Shown: in pieces, positions 4,519 to 6,128 of the stretch | How positions within the stretch are numbered: position 1 is the stretch's first letter | How the letters are laid out: each line of letters begins with the position of its first letter | Assembly: GCA_900554725.1 (NCBI GenBank) | Contig: USII01000064.1 | Span: 1 to 6,128 of the forward strand | Source of the DNA: an uncultured Eubacteriales bacterium | Lineage (GTDB): Bacteria; Bacillota; Clostridia; Christensenellales; Christensenellaceae | Length of the DNA stretch: 6,128 nucleotides | Reading direction: 5' to 3' | Position numbers and translations under genes: made by a program | Notes under the pieces: generated by a model | Told to the model about the DNA's origin: nothing | The model's input: only the letters and a program-made list of their open reading frames with translations | The model's database searches: none

Positions 4519-6128
4519 ATGAACCAAGAAAAAAAACGCCTCAACCCATCGGCCAGCCAAGGCCTTTTAGAAGAGCAGGTGCTTGCCCAAAAAGAGGCGG
4601 GCCTGCAAAATACCGCCCCGGAGCCCATCTCGCGCACCACGGGCCAGATTGTACGGGATAATATCTGCACGCTTTTTAACCTGTTTAACCTGCTCATCGC
4701 TTTGGCGCTGGCAGCCGTGCAGGCATGGTCTAACCTGTTTTTTATGGCCATCATCCTTTTGAATACGGCCATCGGGATTTTCCAGGAAATCAAGGCCAAA
4801 AAGCTGGTGGACAAGCTCTCTCTGCTCTCCCTGCCAAAGGCGGAGGTGGTAAGAGGGGGAAAGGCGATGACCATCCCCGTAGAGGAGCTGGTGCTGGATG
4901 ATGTTTTGCTGCTGGAAAGCGGGCGCCAGGTTTGCGCAGATGCCATCCTCCTGGAAGGGGAGGCGGAGGTCAACGAATCCCTGCTCACGGGCGAGAGCGA
5001 TCCTGTGGGCAAGCAGGCGGGAGACCTTCTGCTCTCGGGCAGCTTTGTGATTTCCGGAAAGTGCCGCGCCAGGGTGGAGCATGTTGGCTCGGCCAACTAC
5101 GCCACCAAGATCGCAGAGGAGGCGCGGGCGCATAGAAAGGTGCATTCAGAGCTCCTCTCCTCTATGCGCAAGGTGACGCGCTTTACCGGCTATTTTATCC
5201 TGCCGCTTGGCATCCTGCTCTTCATCCAGGCCTATTTTCTTAGGGGCGATTTGCTTTTTGAGAGCGTCATAGGGACGGCCGCTGGGCTGCTTGGCATGCT
5301 GCCCAAGGGGCTTGTGCTGCTCATCAGCATCGCGCTGGCGGCAGGCGTCATCAGCCTGGCCAAAAAAGATGTGCTGGTGCAGGAACTGTATGCTCTGGAA
5401 ACGCTGGCGCATGTGGATGTGCTCTGCCTGGATAAGACGGGAACCATCACCGAAGGGCGTATGCAGGTAGAGGAGGAGATTTCCCTAAATGGCCAGCCGG
5501 AGGAGGAATTCCAGGCTCTTATGGGCAGCTTCCTTGCGCATACGGACGACAATAACGCCACATTTCAGGCGCTCTCTGCCTTCTATAAAAAAAGCGATGC
5601 GCTCGCCCCGGCATCCAAGGTGGCATTTTCCTCCCAGCGCAAGTGGAGCGCCATGTCCTTTCAAAATGGACAGACGCTGGTGCTGGGCGCGCCCGAGCGG
5701 CTCTGCCCGGAAAATGCGCTTCCCTCCGAGGTACAGGAGCAGGTGGAGCGGGGCAGCAGAGTCATTCTGGCAGGGCTGGCGCAGGGCCCGGTAGGGGCGG
5801 AGCTGCCGCTGCCCGCCATCCAGCCCCTGCGCGCCATTGTCATTGCAGATGCTGTGCGCCCAAATGCCGCCCAAACGCTGGAATACTTTAAAAAGGAAGG
5901 CGTGGCCATCAAGGTCATTTCGGGGGATAACCCGAAAACCGTCTCGGCGATTGCCGCAGCGGCCGGCCTGGAAGGGGCGGAGCGCTACCTGGATTTAAGC
6001 CAGTTAAAAACGCAGGAGGAGCTGGAGGCTGCCGCAGAGCAGTATACCGTGTTTGGCCGCGTCTCGCCCCATCAGAAAAAGCAGTTGGTGCAGGCGCTGC
6101 AAAAGGCTGGGCATCAAGTCGCCATGAC
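4519..6128 (+). CDS. P-type cation-transporting ATPase, CtpE/Exp7-like, 3' end outside window
   Basis: 536 full codons are visible, about two thirds of a family member of roughly 780 residues. The protein pumps a cation across the cell membrane using ATP; the ion cannot be read from sequence. Mycobacterial CtpE, the closest type I recognise, is linked to calcium uptake. Order of parts: a cytoplasmic N-terminus; membrane helices near 49-70 and 72-90; the actuator domain with VNESLLTGES (151-160); helices near 222-241 and 249-281 with LPKGL (271-275); the phosphorylation motif CLDKTGT (303-309, D305 phosphorylated); a compact nucleotide domain with SSQRKWSAM (381-389) and LGAPERL (399-405); and VISGDNPKT (466-474). 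The SSxRKWS and SGDNP variants are typical of this subfamily. The window ends at VAM, just before the expected TGDGVND hinge. AAAGGA (4506-4511) lies 7 bases before the ATG. The membrane motif reads PKGL where most calcium-type pumps have PEGL. Confidence 0.93.
   Translation, partial: MNQEKKRLNPSASQGLLEEQVLAQKEAGLQNTAPEPISRTTGQIVRDNICTLFNLFNLLIALALAAVQAWSNLFFMAIILLNTAIGIFQEIKAKKLVDKLSLLSLPKAEVVRGGKAMTIPVEELVLDDVLLLESGRQVCADAILLEGEAEVNESLLTGESDPVGKQAGDLLLSGSFVISGKCRARVEHVGSANYATKIAEEARAHRKVHSELLSSMRKVTRFTGYFILPLGILLFIQAYFLRGDLLFESVIGTAAGLLGMLPKGLVLLISIALAAGVISLAKKDVLVQELYALETLAHVDVLCLDKTGTITEGRMQVEEEISLNGQPEEEFQALMGSFLAHTDDNNATFQALSAFYKKSDALAPASKVAFSSQRKWSAMSFQNGQTLVLGAPERLCPENALPSEVQEQVERGSRVILAGLAQGPVGAELPLPAIQPLRAIVIADAVRPNAAQTLEYFKKEGVAIKVISGDNPKTVSAIAAAAGLEGAERYLDLSQLKTQEELEAAAEQYTVFGRVSPHQKKQLVQALQKAGHQVAM

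Overview
The window (6,128 bases, moderately GC-rich, Shine-Dalgarno sites before most starts, sigma-A-like promoters, hairpin-plus-U terminators) looks like a bacterial chromosome. It most likely comes from an anaerobic Firmicute of the Clostridia type. This rests on the style of the arginine genes and on the P-type ATPase subfamily, and the exact lineage is not determined. All recognised genes lie on the + strand.

Layout. (1) 1-362: C-terminal three quarters of a TspO/MBR-family membrane protein, cut by the window edge. (2) 363-629: a 267-base non-coding region with a probable terminator for tspO, then a very AT-rich control region. This holds a 22-bp perfect palindrome, a consensus-like promoter (TTGCAT, 17 bp, TATAAT) and a pair of ArgR/AhrC-like boxes 21 bp apart. 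(3) 630-4341: a tightly packed operon argC-argB-argD plus a GNAT acetyltransferase gene, closed by a strong intrinsic terminator at 4357-4379. (4) 4380-4518: a short intergenic region with an extended -10 promoter. (5) 4519 to the end: a P-type cation ATPase of the CtpE/Exp7-like type, cut off by the window edge just before its GDGxND hinge motif.

How the genes work together. ArgB phosphorylates N-acetylglutamate, ArgC reduces the acyl phosphate to the semialdehyde, and ArgD transaminates it to N-acetylornithine. The operon has neither argJ (the acetyl-recycling enzyme often found between argC and argB) nor a recognised argA. A GNAT of unassigned substrate is co-transcribed as the last gene. 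It could supply N-acetylglutamate, but that is only a hypothesis from context. ArgB carries the N-terminal helix typical of arginine-inhibited kinases. Together with the operator pair, this suggests control by arginine at both transcript and enzyme level. A three-codon frame Met-Arg-Arg-stop, whose stop overlaps the argC start codon, is the most curious regulatory candidate.

No mobile element, CRISPR array, tRNA or rRNA was recognised. This is mostly ordinary housekeeping sequence with an interesting control region.
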